This document shows, in pieces, positions 26,465 to 34,450 of a stretch of 64,000 nucleotides of DNA; position 1 is the first letter of the stretch, and each line of letters opens with the position of its first letter. Source of the DNA: Sphaerisporangium krabiense. GTDB taxonomy: Bacteria > Actinomycetota > Actinomycetes > Streptosporangiales > Streptosporangiaceae. Position numbers and translations under genes: made by a program. Location of the stretch: contig NZ_JACHBR010000001.1 in assembly GCF_014200435.1 (NCBI RefSeq), positions 3,131,501-3,195,500 of the forward strand, given 5' to 3'. The notes beneath the pieces are model-generated. The model had not been told where the DNA came from. It searched no databases and saw only the letters and a list, made by a program, of their open reading frames with translations.

Positions 26465-27696
26465 CTCGTCTCCCCCAGGACTCCCGCGAGGCGGGTGACG
26501 CCGGCCGCGACCGTGCCGGCGTCGGTGGCGTGACAGAGGCGGAACCAGCCGGGCCGGGGGCAGCCGAACACGGTGCCCGGCAGGATGTTCACCCGCGCGG
26601 CCTTGAAGATCTCCTGCCACAGCGCGTGCTCGCCCTCGGTGGTGCGGGCGCTCAGGCGTCCGCGCAGGTCGATCCAGACGGAGAACCCGCCGGACGCCTC
26701 GACGTGCGGGATGCCGTGCCGGGCCAGCAGGCTCGCGGTCGCGGCGTAGGAGCGGCCGAGGCGCCGCCGGGACTCGGCCAGGAAGTCCCGCACCCACGCG
26801 GTGTCGCCGATCAGCCGGGTGAGCGTGGCCTGCGTCTGGGTGGAGACCGGGGCGAAGTACGCGAGCGCGCGGGCGGTGGCCCGCACGTCCGGGTCGCGCG
26901 TGTACAGGACGCCCGCCTTGAGCCCCGGCAGGCCGAAGTCCTTGGCGAACCCCCACACGCCGTGTACCCGGGAGGCGTGCCGCCCGGCGACGGCCGGGTC
27001 CAGCATGCTCGTGAACGCGGCGGACCCGAACACCGAGTGCGCGTAGATCTCGTCGGCGATGACGTCCACGTCGTGCTCTTCGGCCACCCGCAGCACGTCC
27101 CGCAGCACGCCCGGCGAGTAGACGTGGCCGACCGGGTTGGACGGCGACGTGAGCGCCAGCGCGCGCACGGTCACGCCGTCACGGCGCGCGGAACCCAGCA
27201 CCCGGTCCAGGACGGCGGGGCTGAGGGCGTACCCGGTGGCCTCGTCCATCGGGGCGGGCAGCAGTCGCGCGCCGGAGCGGCCGGTCAGGTCGGTCTCGAA
27301 GGCCGCGTAGTACGGCGCGGGCGTCACGACGGCCTCGCCCGGGTCGCACAGCACCGTGGCCAGGATGTCCAGCGCGGCGGTGGCGCCGCTGACCACCACC
27401 AGGTCGGCGGGGTCGATCGCGGTGTTCCAGCGCCGCGAGAGCAGCGCGGCGGTCGCGGCCCGCAACTCGGGAGCGCCGTGCAGCGGGGCGTACTGGCAGT
27501 CCGGCTCGCGCGGCGGGCCCGCCTCCGCCAGCCGGGGGGCGAGCAGGTCCCACACCAGGCGGTTCTCGGCGGTGCCGAGGTTGACGTACCCCTTGGGGTT
27601 GTCGCCGGGGTGGTAGGGATCGGACTCGGCCTCGAAGTGGGCCGCCGCGATCGCCGGGACGTCGGCGACCAGGCGGCGGGCCGTCCGCGACACCAT
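26461..27696 (-). CDS. PLP-dependent class I/II aminotransferase
   Basis: A 411-aa fold-type I aminotransferase, closest in motif pattern to ACC synthase/kynurenine aminotransferase-like enzymes: VVSGATAALDILATVL (cofactor phosphate), ALTSPSNPVGHVYS (Asn), DVIADEIYAHSVFG (Asp and Tyr), and WGFAKDFGLPGLKAG with the Schiff-base Lys. The C-terminal carboxylate-binding Arg is in GWFRLCHA. In this operon it could transaminate kynurenine (which would cyclise to kynurenic acid) or a later intermediate. Confidence 0.88.
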   Translation of the reverse strand: MVSRTARRLVADVPAIAAAHFEAESDPYHPGDNPKGYVNLGTAENRLVWDLLAPRLAEAGPPREPDCQYAPLHGAPELRAATAALLSRRWNTAIDPADLVVVSGATAALDILATVLCDPGEAVVTPAPYYAAFETDLTGRSGARLLPAPMDEATGYALSPAVLDRVLGSARRDGVTVRALALTSPSNPVGHVYSPGVLRDVLRVAEEHDVDVIADEIYAHSVFGSAAFTSMLDPAVAGRHASRVHGVWGFAKDFGLPGLKAGVLYTRDPDVRATARALAYFAPVSTQTQATLTRLIGDTAWVRDFLAESRRRLGRSYAATASLLARHGIPHVEASGGFSVWIDLRGRLSARTTEGEHALWQEIFKAARVNILPGTVFGCPRPGWFRLCHATDAGTVAAGVTRLAGVLGETR

Positions 27697-28511
27697 CAGC
27701 GCACCCCTTCCGGCTGCGCGCCGGTGGTGAGGCCGGTCAGCAGGCCGGGGTGCACCCCGAGCCCCATGGAGGCGTCGATCACCGCGCCGTGCAGGGGGAC
27801 GGCGTGCTCGCCGGTCAGCCACCACACCACCTCGGCGATCTCCTCCGGCTGCAGCAGCCGTCCCCGGGGCAGGCGGGCCTCCAGGGCGGCGCGCTGCCCG
27901 GCCGTCAGCCCCGACAGCGTGCTGGCCTCCAGCATGGTCGTCTCCACCGCGCCGGGGCTGATCGCGAACACCTCGACCGGCCGGTGCGCCAGCTCGGCGG
28001 CCAGTTGGCGGGTCAGGTACGCCAGCGCGGCCTTGCTCATGCCGTCGGCGATGTGGAAGCCGGGGAAGACCGAGACGCCGCCGCCGACGCTGGAGACGTT
28101 GACCACCTTGCCGTAGCCGCGGTCGAGCATGCCCGGCAGCAGCCGCTGGATCAGCCACAGGGGGCCGACGCTGTTGACGCGCAGGAACGCCGCCACCCGT
28201 TCGTGCTCGGGGCCGGGGACGTAGTCCTCCACGGTCTTGGAGCCGACGGCCGCGTTGTTCACCAGGACGTCGACCGGGCCCGGCAGCGCCGCGAGCAGTT
28301 GCCGGTGGCTGTCCCAGTCGCCCTGGTCGAACTCGAACGCCCCGGTCTGGGCGCCGGAGGCGGACAGCTCGGCCACCAGCGACTCGGCCCGTGCCCTGCC
28401 CGACCTGTAGGTGAACCACACGCGGTCGCCGCCGGCGGCGAACCGCCGCACGCACGCGCGGCCGATCCCGGCCGAGCCGCCGGTCACCAGCACCGTCCGC
28501 GATCCGGGCAT
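27696..28511 (-). CDS. SDR family oxidoreductase lacking the catalytic Tyr
   Basis: A 271-aa Rossmann protein with cofactor motif TGGSAGIG (residues 10-17), NNAA (85-88), the structural Asn (RVNSVG) and the catalytic Ser (VVNVSS, 140-141). At the Y-x-x-x-K site it reads DGMSK: Lys160 is present but the Tyr is replaced by Asp156. Classical ketone reduction is therefore unlikely, and it may be a dehydratase, a binding partner or use another acid. ATG at 28511 follows AGGAGGCGG. Its stop overlaps the aminotransferase start by one base. Confidence 0.85.
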   Translation of the reverse strand: MPGSRTVLVTGGSAGIGRACVRRFAAGGDRVWFTYRSGRARAESLVAELSASGAQTGAFEFDQGDWDSHRQLLAALPGPVDVLVNNAAVGSKTVEDYVPGPEHERVAAFLRVNSVGPLWLIQRLLPGMLDRGYGKVVNVSSVGGGVSVFPGFHIADGMSKAALAYLTRQLAAELAHRPVEVFAISPGAVETTMLEASTLSGLTAGQRAALEARLPRGRLLQPEEIAEVVWWLTGEHAVPLHGAVIDASMGLGVHPGLLTGLTTGAQPEGVR

Positions 28512-28563
28512 CGCCCGCCTCCTGTTCACCGACCGGCCCTTCGCCGGTTCACGCCACACGGGG

Positions 28564-29460
28564 TCACGCCGCCGTGCCCGCCCTGCCTGTCGTCCTGCGC
28601 GCCGTGCCGGGCGGGGCGGCGAGCCGGGCGAGCACCTCCCGCCCGAGGGGGTCGGACGGGTCGCCGAGGCCGAGCGGCAGGTCGAAATGGTTGCGGCCGG
28701 GCACGACCATCTCGGCGATCTCGACCCCGGCCGCGCGGGCCGCCGCGACCAGCAGGTCCTGCTGGTCGGCGAACCCGGTCGGCTCGTCGCCGCCCCTGAC
28801 GGCCAGCAGCGGCGGCATGCCCGCGCGCAGCGCCCGCACCGGGCTGTTGCGCGCCGCCTCCTCCGGATCCAGCCGGATCGCCGGCCCGACCGACGTGTGC
28901 AGCAGGGGCTCCAGCTCGTAGAGGCCGCTGATGAGGACGGCGGCGCGGATCCGCGCCGCCTCCGGCCGCGAACTCAGGCACATGGCCACGAGCTGGGCGC
29001 CGGCCGAATGCCCGGCGAGCACGACCCGCCGCCCGTCGACGCCGAGCGCCTCCGCGTCACGGCACAGCCGGCCGACGCCGCGCCGGACCTGGGCGACGAT
29101 CTCGTCCAGCCGGTGGCGCGGCGCCAGACCGTATCCGAGGGCGGCGAACGCGGCGCCGCGCGCCACCACGTCGCGCGCCGCGAACGCCGACTCCGCCGGG
29201 CCGAGTTCCTGCCAGTAACCGCCGTGCACGAAAACGAGCAGCGGCGCGCCCGGGGCGGCGGGGAAGAAATGCGCGCGTTCGTGGTCGCCAGGACCGTAGG
29301 CGATCTCGCGCCACGGCAGAACGCGCCTGGCCTCCGCGGAAAGGCGCGCGTATTCGCGCAGGAACGGGTCGGGGGAAATGGTGGCGCCCGGCAGATAAGC
29401 GCGGTCCCGGGTTTCCCGGTCGGCGCCGGGGTCTGGTAACGGGTCCGTTCCTGTGTTCAC
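28564..29460 (-). CDS. Alpha/beta hydrolase, probable kynurenine formamidase
   Basis: A 298-aa hydrolase with an HGGYWQ oxyanion motif, nucleophile elbow GHSAGAQ, and a C-terminal NHFDLP carrying the catalytic His. The HGGYWQ form plus a SGLYELEPL stretch are typical of the arylformamidase group that turns N-formylkynurenine into kynurenine. Being in one operon with tryptophan dioxygenase supports this. I chose GTG 29460 because GGAG lies 6 nt upstream; TTG 29472 is the alternative. It is the first gene of the operon. Confidence 0.85.
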   Translation of the reverse strand: MNTGTDPLPDPGADRETRDRAYLPGATISPDPFLREYARLSAEARRVLPWREIAYGPGDHERAHFFPAAPGAPLLVFVHGGYWQELGPAESAFAARDVVARGAAFAALGYGLAPRHRLDEIVAQVRRGVGRLCRDAEALGVDGRRVVLAGHSAGAQLVAMCLSSRPEAARIRAAVLISGLYELEPLLHTSVGPAIRLDPEEAARNSPVRALRAGMPPLLAVRGGDEPTGFADQQDLLVAAARAAGVEIAEMVVPGRNHFDLPLGLGDPSDPLGREVLARLAAPPGTARRTTGRAGTAA

Positions 29461-29881
29461 GTGGCACTCCAATGACCGTGCTCACCTGCGAAGACAGAGA
29501 GAGCCCGCGTTCCCGCGGGGCGGCGTCTCCGCTCGCCGGAATCTGTTCGACTCATATGTGGGGCCGCATCCTGTCGATATGACGGCCATGGTCCGGTCAC
29601 GGCGAACGGGCGTTTTCCGATGATTTCCGGGCTCGTCCAAGGTCCCACCCTCACTTGTCCGGTACGAATATTTTCCGGACAGGCCGTCGGCATATCGTTA
29701 ACTACAGATAGTGAAGAGGCGGGCGGTGGGACGTCCCTCCGCGACCGGCGCACGGTGAAGGCCGTTCCCGGTTTCGCGTCGTTTCGGAAGCGCCGCGGAA
29801 GCACGGGGGAAGTGCGCGGAGCCGGATGATTCGGATCGCCCGCAACGGGCGGAAGCGGACGCGTACCTCAAGGGGGGAACC
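29461..29881. other. Divergent promoter region between kynurenine operon and ubiquitin-like cassette
   Basis: A 421-bp stretch of clearly lower GC. It contains a dyad TGTCCGG (29656-29662) / CCGGACA (29675-29681) around a 12-bp AT-rich spacer, which is a plausible operator for the rightward cassette. No supported gene was seen in either direction. Confidence 0.5.
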
Positions 29882-30043
29882 ATGCCGGCTCCGAACGACG
29901 CCGAGACCATCCTGAACCTGCAGTCCGACGACGTTCCCGTCGTCATCAGCTCCGACGGCACCATCCACGCCGCCTCCGACGGCACGCGCGGCGTCTCCAT
30001 CCACGACGCCAAGGGCGACTACCACGGCCGGACCGCGAGGTGA
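29882..30043 (+). CDS. 53-aa small protein at the head of the ubiquitin-like cassette
   Basis: A short frame behind a very strong AAGGGGGGAACC ribosome binding site. The protein starts MPAPNDAETILNLQSDD, has a strand-rich centre (VPVVISSDGTIHAAS) and ends DYHGRTAR. Its stop overlaps a GTG and sits 5 bp before the preferred E2-like start, so it is the first gene of the E2/E1/JAB operon. By position it should be the modifier or substrate of the system. However, at 53 aa it is short for a beta-grasp fold and it lacks a terminal Gly-Gly. A JAB cut after DYHG would expose a single Gly. Confidence 0.65.
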   Translation: MPAPNDAETILNLQSDDVPVVISSDGTIHAASDGTRGVSIHDAKGDYHGRTAR

Positions 30044-30048
30044 CCGCC

Positions 30049-30474
30049 GTGTCCGACTACGACTACGTGGTGCCGCGCGGCATGCTCATCATGGAGGGCG
30101 ACGCCTCCAAGCGGCTGTACCTGGAGCAGCAGAAGCTCAAGACGTACTTCCCGCAGTTCGGCTTCTCGCAGTCGGCGGGGACCGGTGAGCTCGGCGTGAC
30201 CGGCCGCCTGCGGACCAACTCCGGCGCCAGGTACCCCCTGCGGCTCCAGATCACCGAGAACTACCCCTACGAGTTCCCGTACGTCTTCCCGATCGGCTGG
30301 GACTCCACCTGCCCGCACATCTACCCGGCCGGGAACCTCTGCATCATGCGGCCGGACCAGTGGCGGCCGTTCTACTCGATCGCCTTCGCCATCGCCAAGT
30401 CCGCCATCTGGCTGAACAAGTTCGAGGTCTTCAAACGCCGCGGCTACTGGCCGGGCAACGAGCAGGACCACTGA
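30049..30474 (+). CDS. E2-like (ubiquitin-conjugating) protein
   Basis: A 141-aa UBC-fold protein. It shows the E2 landmarks YPLRLQITENYPYEFPYVFP (strand 2/3 and the Pro-rich loop), then CPHIYPAGNLCIM, where Cys98 in GNLC sits at the position of the eukaryotic catalytic Cys and HIYPAGN replaces HPN. A C-terminal helix follows RPDQWRPFYSI. It should carry a thioester-linked peptide or Ubl passed from the adjacent E1-like protein. GTG at 30049 is chosen for its 8-nt spacing from GAGG; GTG at 30040 would overlap the previous stop. Confidence 0.82.
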   Translation: MSDYDYVVPRGMLIMEGDASKRLYLEQQKLKTYFPQFGFSQSAGTGELGVTGRLRTNSGARYPLRLQITENYPYEFPYVFPIGWDSTCPHIYPAGNLCIMRPDQWRPFYSIAFAIAKSAIWLNKFEVFKRRGYWPGNEQDH

Positions 30475-30500
30475 CGGCGGTCCGTACGGAAGGAGACCTC

Positions 30501-31367
30501 ATGACCGACGCCCTGGCCGGCGCCCCCACGGCGCCGTCCGACACCCTCGACACCGCGCGGATCGACCACCTGCTGGACGGCTTCGACGCCCGCGACGTCG
30601 AGATCACCCTCGTCGGGCTCGGCAGCGGGGGAGCGTCCCTGCTGCTCCCGCTCGTGATGTCCGGGATACGCCGCTGGCACCTGTACGACCCCGACGTGCT
30701 CGAGCCGGTCAACCTCGTCAAGCATCCGGCGACGCGCGACTGGCTCGGCAGGCCCAAGGTCGAGGCGATGAAGGCGTGGATCCTCGACCGCAACCCTGAG
30801 GCCGAGGTGGACGCGCACGCCGACGACGTGCGCAAGAGCCCTCGCTTCGAGGCCGACGCGCGGGCCTCGTCGCTCGTGGTCTGCGCGGTGGACGACCCGG
30901 TCAGCCGCGGCTGGCTGAACGCGTGGTGCGTGGAGACGGGCCGGCCCTGCCTCACCGGCTCGGTGATCCGCACCGGGCTCGGCGGCCAGGTGTACCTGTT
31001 CGTCCCCGGCCAGACCGGGTGCTTCTCCTGCATGCAGCTCGTCGCCGACCGCAACCACGCCAACCTGGAGGACGCCCTCGACCTGACCGAGGAGGAGCGC
31101 AGGCATCGTTACGGCCTCGGCGAGACCGGCTTCACCACCTCGGGCCTGGCCATCGACATCACGATGGTCGCCTCCTTCCAGGCCCACATGGCGTGGAGCG
31201 TGGTGGCCGGCGGCCGGTCCCGGTACGTGCCCCGGCTCAACTTCAACTGGCTGACCCTGGGCATCCGCCCGGAGAAAGGGGTCTTCTCCTTCCACTACCA
31301 GACCAACCGCATGCTCGTTCAGCCGCAGCGCGACTGCGTGCTCGGCTGCGGAGGAGGCGGCGCGTGA
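30501..31367 (+). CDS. E1-like ThiF/MoeB family adenylyltransferase
   Basis: A 288-aa ThiF-fold protein. The nucleotide-binding loop is VGLGSGGAS (residues 38-46), followed by LYDPDVLEPVNLVKHP and GRPKVEA, which place the ATP-binding Asp and Lys. A structural zinc tetrad is supplied by Cys174, Cys177, Cys279 and Cys283 (CxxC ... CxxxC). No obvious crossover-loop catalytic Cys is present, so transfer may go directly to the E2-like Cys. ATG at 30501 follows AAGGAG. Its last codons overlap the JAB start (GTGA). The C-terminus is GCGGGGA. Confidence 0.88.
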   Translation: MTDALAGAPTAPSDTLDTARIDHLLDGFDARDVEITLVGLGSGGASLLLPLVMSGIRRWHLYDPDVLEPVNLVKHPATRDWLGRPKVEAMKAWILDRNPEAEVDAHADDVRKSPRFEADARASSLVVCAVDDPVSRGWLNAWCVETGRPCLTGSVIRTGLGGQVYLFVPGQTGCFSCMQLVADRNHANLEDALDLTEEERRHRYGLGETGFTTSGLAIDITMVASFQAHMAWSVVAGGRSRYVPRLNFNWLTLGIRPEKGVFSFHYQTNRMLVQPQRDCVLGCGGGGA

Positions 31368-32461
31368 ACCACCAGAACCTCCGCGCCACCGCACGGGGAC
31401 GGTTCGCGTCCCGCTACCTCGCCGGGGGGCGGCCCCTGGTCAGGATGCGGCTCGAACTGCACGAGGACGTGGTCGCGTGGGCGCGCGCCGAGATCAGGGC
31501 GAACCCGCGCATCGAGGTCGGCGGGAAGTTCGTCGGCTTCGTGCGGGGCCGGTTCTCCGCGACGTCCGAGGACTGGCGGGCGGAGCTGGAGGAACTGCAG
31601 GTCTCCGTCGTCGCCTACCTGGACGCGGGGCCGGGCAAGGACCGGTCGGCCGTCCACCACTATTCCGACACCGACTACCAGTTCCGGCTGTTCCAGGACG
31701 TGGCCCGGGATTTCCCCGACCTCGATTTCCTCGGCATCTGGCACAGCCACCATCCGAACGGGCTCGACAAACTCAGCCGCGGGGACGAGGAGACGGCGAC
31801 GGTGACCGTGAGCAATCCCGGCCACGGGCACGATTTCCTGATCTCCTCCCTCGCGGTCGACGAGCGCGGCCTCATGGCGGGCCGGCACTTCGTCTTCCTG
31901 CGGGGCCACGCCGATTTCCTGGAGATAGATCCGGATTTCGTGCAGGTCGTCAGAGGGCCGAATCCGGTGGCGGAAAGAGTCGAGGCCGCCGCCCGGCGGT
32001 TGCACGCCGCCGGAGACCGTCCGGGGCCGGCCCGGGCGCCGGCGCCGTCGGGTAACCGGCCGCCGGGTGGCACGGCGTCCTGGACGGCGTCCGCCGAGGG
32101 CAAGGCGATCCTGGCCGCCGACAAGGCGTGGCTCGGAGAGTTCCCGGACATGCGTCCCTTCATGCGCGGCGGATCGCTCGTGTGGCGGGGGACGGCCGAG
32201 GCGGCGGGGGTGGTGGCCGACTGCGAGTACATCTGCCCGGAGGGCTTCCCCCAGGTCAGCCCGGTCGTCGAGGCGCGCACCCCCGACGGCGCGCACGCGG
32301 TGCGGTTCACGCTGCCGGACTCCCTGCGCCGCCGCGAGGGCTTCCACCACGCCCTGCGCACCCTGGCCGGGCTGGTGGCCGCGGGCGACGGTCAGGAGGA
32401 CGGGGGAGAGGAGGAGGCTGCGGCTCCGGACGTCCGGGAGGACCCGGCTGCCGAGGCGTAA
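31364..32461 (+). CDS. JAB/JAMM metallopeptidase fused to a C-terminal E2-like domain
   Basis: A 365-aa protein. Residues 25-200 form a JAB domain with zinc site Glu51, His127 and His129, catalytic-support Ser138 and Asp141 (IWHSHHPNG ... LSRGD); the spacer between the His pair and Ser is one residue longer than the common 7. A Pro-rich linker (about 222-242) leads to residues 245-335, where WRGTAEAAGVVADCEYICPEGFPQVSP recalls an RWD/UBC fold without an obvious catalytic Cys. JAB proteins cleave Ubl tails or conjugates. GTG at 31364 overlaps the E1 stop and has GGAGGAGG upstream. Confidence 0.85.
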   Translation: MNHQNLRATARGRFASRYLAGGRPLVRMRLELHEDVVAWARAEIRANPRIEVGGKFVGFVRGRFSATSEDWRAELEELQVSVVAYLDAGPGKDRSAVHHYSDTDYQFRLFQDVARDFPDLDFLGIWHSHHPNGLDKLSRGDEETATVTVSNPGHGHDFLISSLAVDERGLMAGRHFVFLRGHADFLEIDPDFVQVVRGPNPVAERVEAAARRLHAAGDRPGPARAPAPSGNRPPGGTASWTASAEGKAILAADKAWLGEFPDMRPFMRGGSLVWRGTAEAAGVVADCEYICPEGFPQVSPVVEARTPDGAHAVRFTLPDSLRRREGFHHALRTLAGLVAAGDGQEDGGEEEAAAPDVREDPAAEA

Positions 32462-32467
32462 CACGGG

Positions 32468-32500
32468 CGCCGGCGCGTTCGCTCCGGGGACGCGCCGGCG
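32468..32500 (+). terminator. Terminator after the JAB gene
   Basis: CGCCGGCGCG (32468-32477) and CGCGCCGGCG (32491-32500) pair perfectly around a 13-nt loop, 7 bp after the JAB stop. It separates the ubiquitin-like cassette from the CATRA unit. Confidence 0.7.
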
Positions 32501-32744
32501 TGCGGTTGATCGCCAGGGGGCTCGGCGGGAATGCCGAGCCGTCCGCCTGGAAGATAGTCGGGATATTTCTACTGTTGCGGTGCTATGCCCATTAGATGGC
32601 TATACGCCGTTGATTGTCCAAGTGCATCAGGTGGCCTTAGGGTATTAATTGAAAGACCAGGAGGTTCGCCGAACCGTGCATTGATAGGCTCGCTTCCACC
32701 GCTTTAGGAAGAAAGCGGGCAGATGACTGATCTGGGAGGCCTGG

Positions 32745-34103
32745 GTGGCGCGCATCCACGTAGGCGTTCTGGGACCCGCCACCTTCCACCGTGACGACCG
32801 CGAGATCCGTCTGACACCGCTCACGGTCAAGCTGCTGCTGCGATTGGTCGCCGCGCAGGGCGAGCGGGTCTCGGCCCGGCAGCTCTACCACGACCTGTGG
32901 GGCGCCCCGGTCGGCAGGTTCGGCAGGCTCCACCGCACCGAGGTGCAGAAACGCGTCCTCGAACTCCGCAGGGCGATCGAGCCAGGCCAGCAGGCCGGCC
33001 CCTCCGCCGTCCTGCGCACCGAGCAACTGCTCAACGGACGCGAACCCGAGTCCGCCTACCGGCTCGTCCTGGACGGCGACCAGCTCGACTGCCGGGAGTT
33101 CGAGGACCTCGTCAACCGCGCGGCGCACGCGGCGCCCGCCACGGCCGTCGTCCTGCTCTCCCGGGCGCTCGCCCTCTGGCGCGGCGCCCCGCTGCCTGAG
33201 CTGAGCGAGGCCGGGTTCGCCGCCCCCCTCGTCCACCGCCTGACGGTGACGCACCGGGCCGCCCGCCAGGCGCTCGTCCGCGCCTACATCGAGCTCAGCC
33301 ACCCCGATCTCGCCCTGCCCCTGGCGGAACGGCTCGCCGCCGAGGACCTGGACGACGCGGGCGCCGCCGAGACCCTGCGCGGCCTGCGCGAGACCCTGCG
33401 CGCCCGCCACGGCGACGAGGTCTTCCGCCGTGAGTTCCCCCGCCTGCGCGTCACCGTCGTCGTCAAGCACGGCGACCTGTTCGCCCAGGACGACGCCAAC
33501 CTCGTCGCCGGCTTCGGCGACACCTTCGACACCACCACCGACCACGACTTCGTCATCAGCAAGGACAGCGTGCAGGGACAACTCCTGGAACGCCTCTTCC
33601 GCGGCGACCGCGAACTGCTCGACAAGGAGCTCAGGCGCGGGCTGCGCCAGGTCACCCCGGTCGGCAGGGAGACCGTCCACGACAAGCCCCGCGGCAAGCG
33701 GACCCGCTACCCGATCGGCACCGTGGTCCCCATCCCGCTCCCCGGCCGCAGGGTCTTCGCCGTCGCCTACTGCCGCCAGGGCAACGACTACGTCACCCGG
33801 TCCACCGCGGACGACCTGCGGCTCGGCCTGGAACGGCTGTGGGCGTCCGTCATGGTGCACGGGCTGCTCAAACCGGTCGCGATCCCGCTGGTGGGCTCCA
33901 AGCTCGCCCGGATCACCGAGCTCGACTGGGAGCAGCTCATGATAATGATCATCGACACGTTCGTGGCGAGCTGCCGCGACAGGACGGTCACCCCCGAGCT
34001 GCGCATCGTCATCCGGCCCTGCGACCTGGCGCGCATCCGGCTGTCGGACGTCGCCGACCATCTGAACTCCCTCGACGAGGACGGACGCCCGGCCCATGCC
34101 TGA
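32745..34103 (+). CDS. SARP-type winged helix-BTAD regulator fused to a ThsA-like macro domain
   Basis: A 452-aa fusion. Residues 1-100 form an OmpR/SARP-type winged helix (RIHVGVLGPATF, LTPLTVKLLLRLVAAQGERVSA, EVQKRVLELRRAIEP). Residues 105-225 are a BTAD domain (FEDLVNRAA, LALWRGAPLPEL, ARQALVRAYIELSHPDLAL). Residues 233-445 match the ThsA-type macro domain (VVVKHGDLFAQDDANLVAGF, DTTTDHDFVISKDSVQGQLLE, GTVVPIPLPGRRVFAVAY). The macro part of Thoeris ThsA relatives is tied to ADP-ribose-type signals. The GTG has GGGAGG upstream. It heads the CATRA operon and overlaps the next gene by 8 bp. Confidence 0.8.
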   Translation: MARIHVGVLGPATFHRDDREIRLTPLTVKLLLRLVAAQGERVSARQLYHDLWGAPVGRFGRLHRTEVQKRVLELRRAIEPGQQAGPSAVLRTEQLLNGREPESAYRLVLDGDQLDCREFEDLVNRAAHAAPATAVVLLSRALALWRGAPLPELSEAGFAAPLVHRLTVTHRAARQALVRAYIELSHPDLALPLAERLAAEDLDDAGAAETLRGLRETLRARHGDEVFRREFPRLRVTVVVKHGDLFAQDDANLVAGFGDTFDTTTDHDFVISKDSVQGQLLERLFRGDRELLDKELRRGLRQVTPVGRETVHDKPRGKRTRYPIGTVVPIPLPGRRVFAVAYCRQGNDYVTRSTADDLRLGLERLWASVMVHGLLKPVAIPLVGSKLARITELDWEQLMIMIIDTFVASCRDRTVTPELRIVIRPCDLARIRLSDVADHLNSLDEDGRPAHA

Positions 34104-34413
34104 CCCCTCCGCACACCTCCTGGACGACGCCCGCGATCTGCTGGAGGACGTCCTCCAGTGGCAGATGTCCCCCGCCCGCTGGGACCACCTCACCGGCATC
34201 CTGGACGCCGCGATCGCCGCCGCCGAGTCCGGCGACCTCGACGCCCTGGACGCCGCGGTCGTCCGCATGGAGGTCGCCGGGCCGGTCCGCATCCAGCGCA
34301 TCGGCGAGGAGTCCGCCGACCCGCCGCCGGCTCCCGTCCGCGACCGCGTCAACCACCTGGTCCACCTCCTCGCCACCCCGCCCGACGCCCCCGCCGGCCA
34401 GGCCGGCGAGTGA
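34096..34413 (+). CDS. CATRA-associated small protein (CASP) family
   Basis: A 105-aa all-helical protein (ARDLLEDVLQWQMSPARWDHL, GILDAAIAAAESGDLDALDAAVVRMEVAG). Its size, the WQMSPARWDHL segment and its position directly before a CATRA gene match the CATRA-associated small protein family described by Kaur and colleagues in their work on NTP-dependent conflict systems. It is probably an adaptor binding the CATRA domain. ATG at 34096 lies inside the end of the regulator gene, so translation is coupled. Confidence 0.75.
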   Translation: MPDPSAHLLDDARDLLEDVLQWQMSPARWDHLTGILDAAIAAAESGDLDALDAAVVRMEVAGPVRIQRIGEESADPPPAPVRDRVNHLVHLLATPPDAPAGQAGE

Positions 34414-34450
34414 CCCCACCCATCCCCGTCACGATCGGGCCGGGCGCGCG

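Noticed and set aside
29620-29829. 69-codon frame before the ubiquitin-like cassette
   Set aside because: No ribosome binding site, no conserved features; overlaps the dyad and promoter region.
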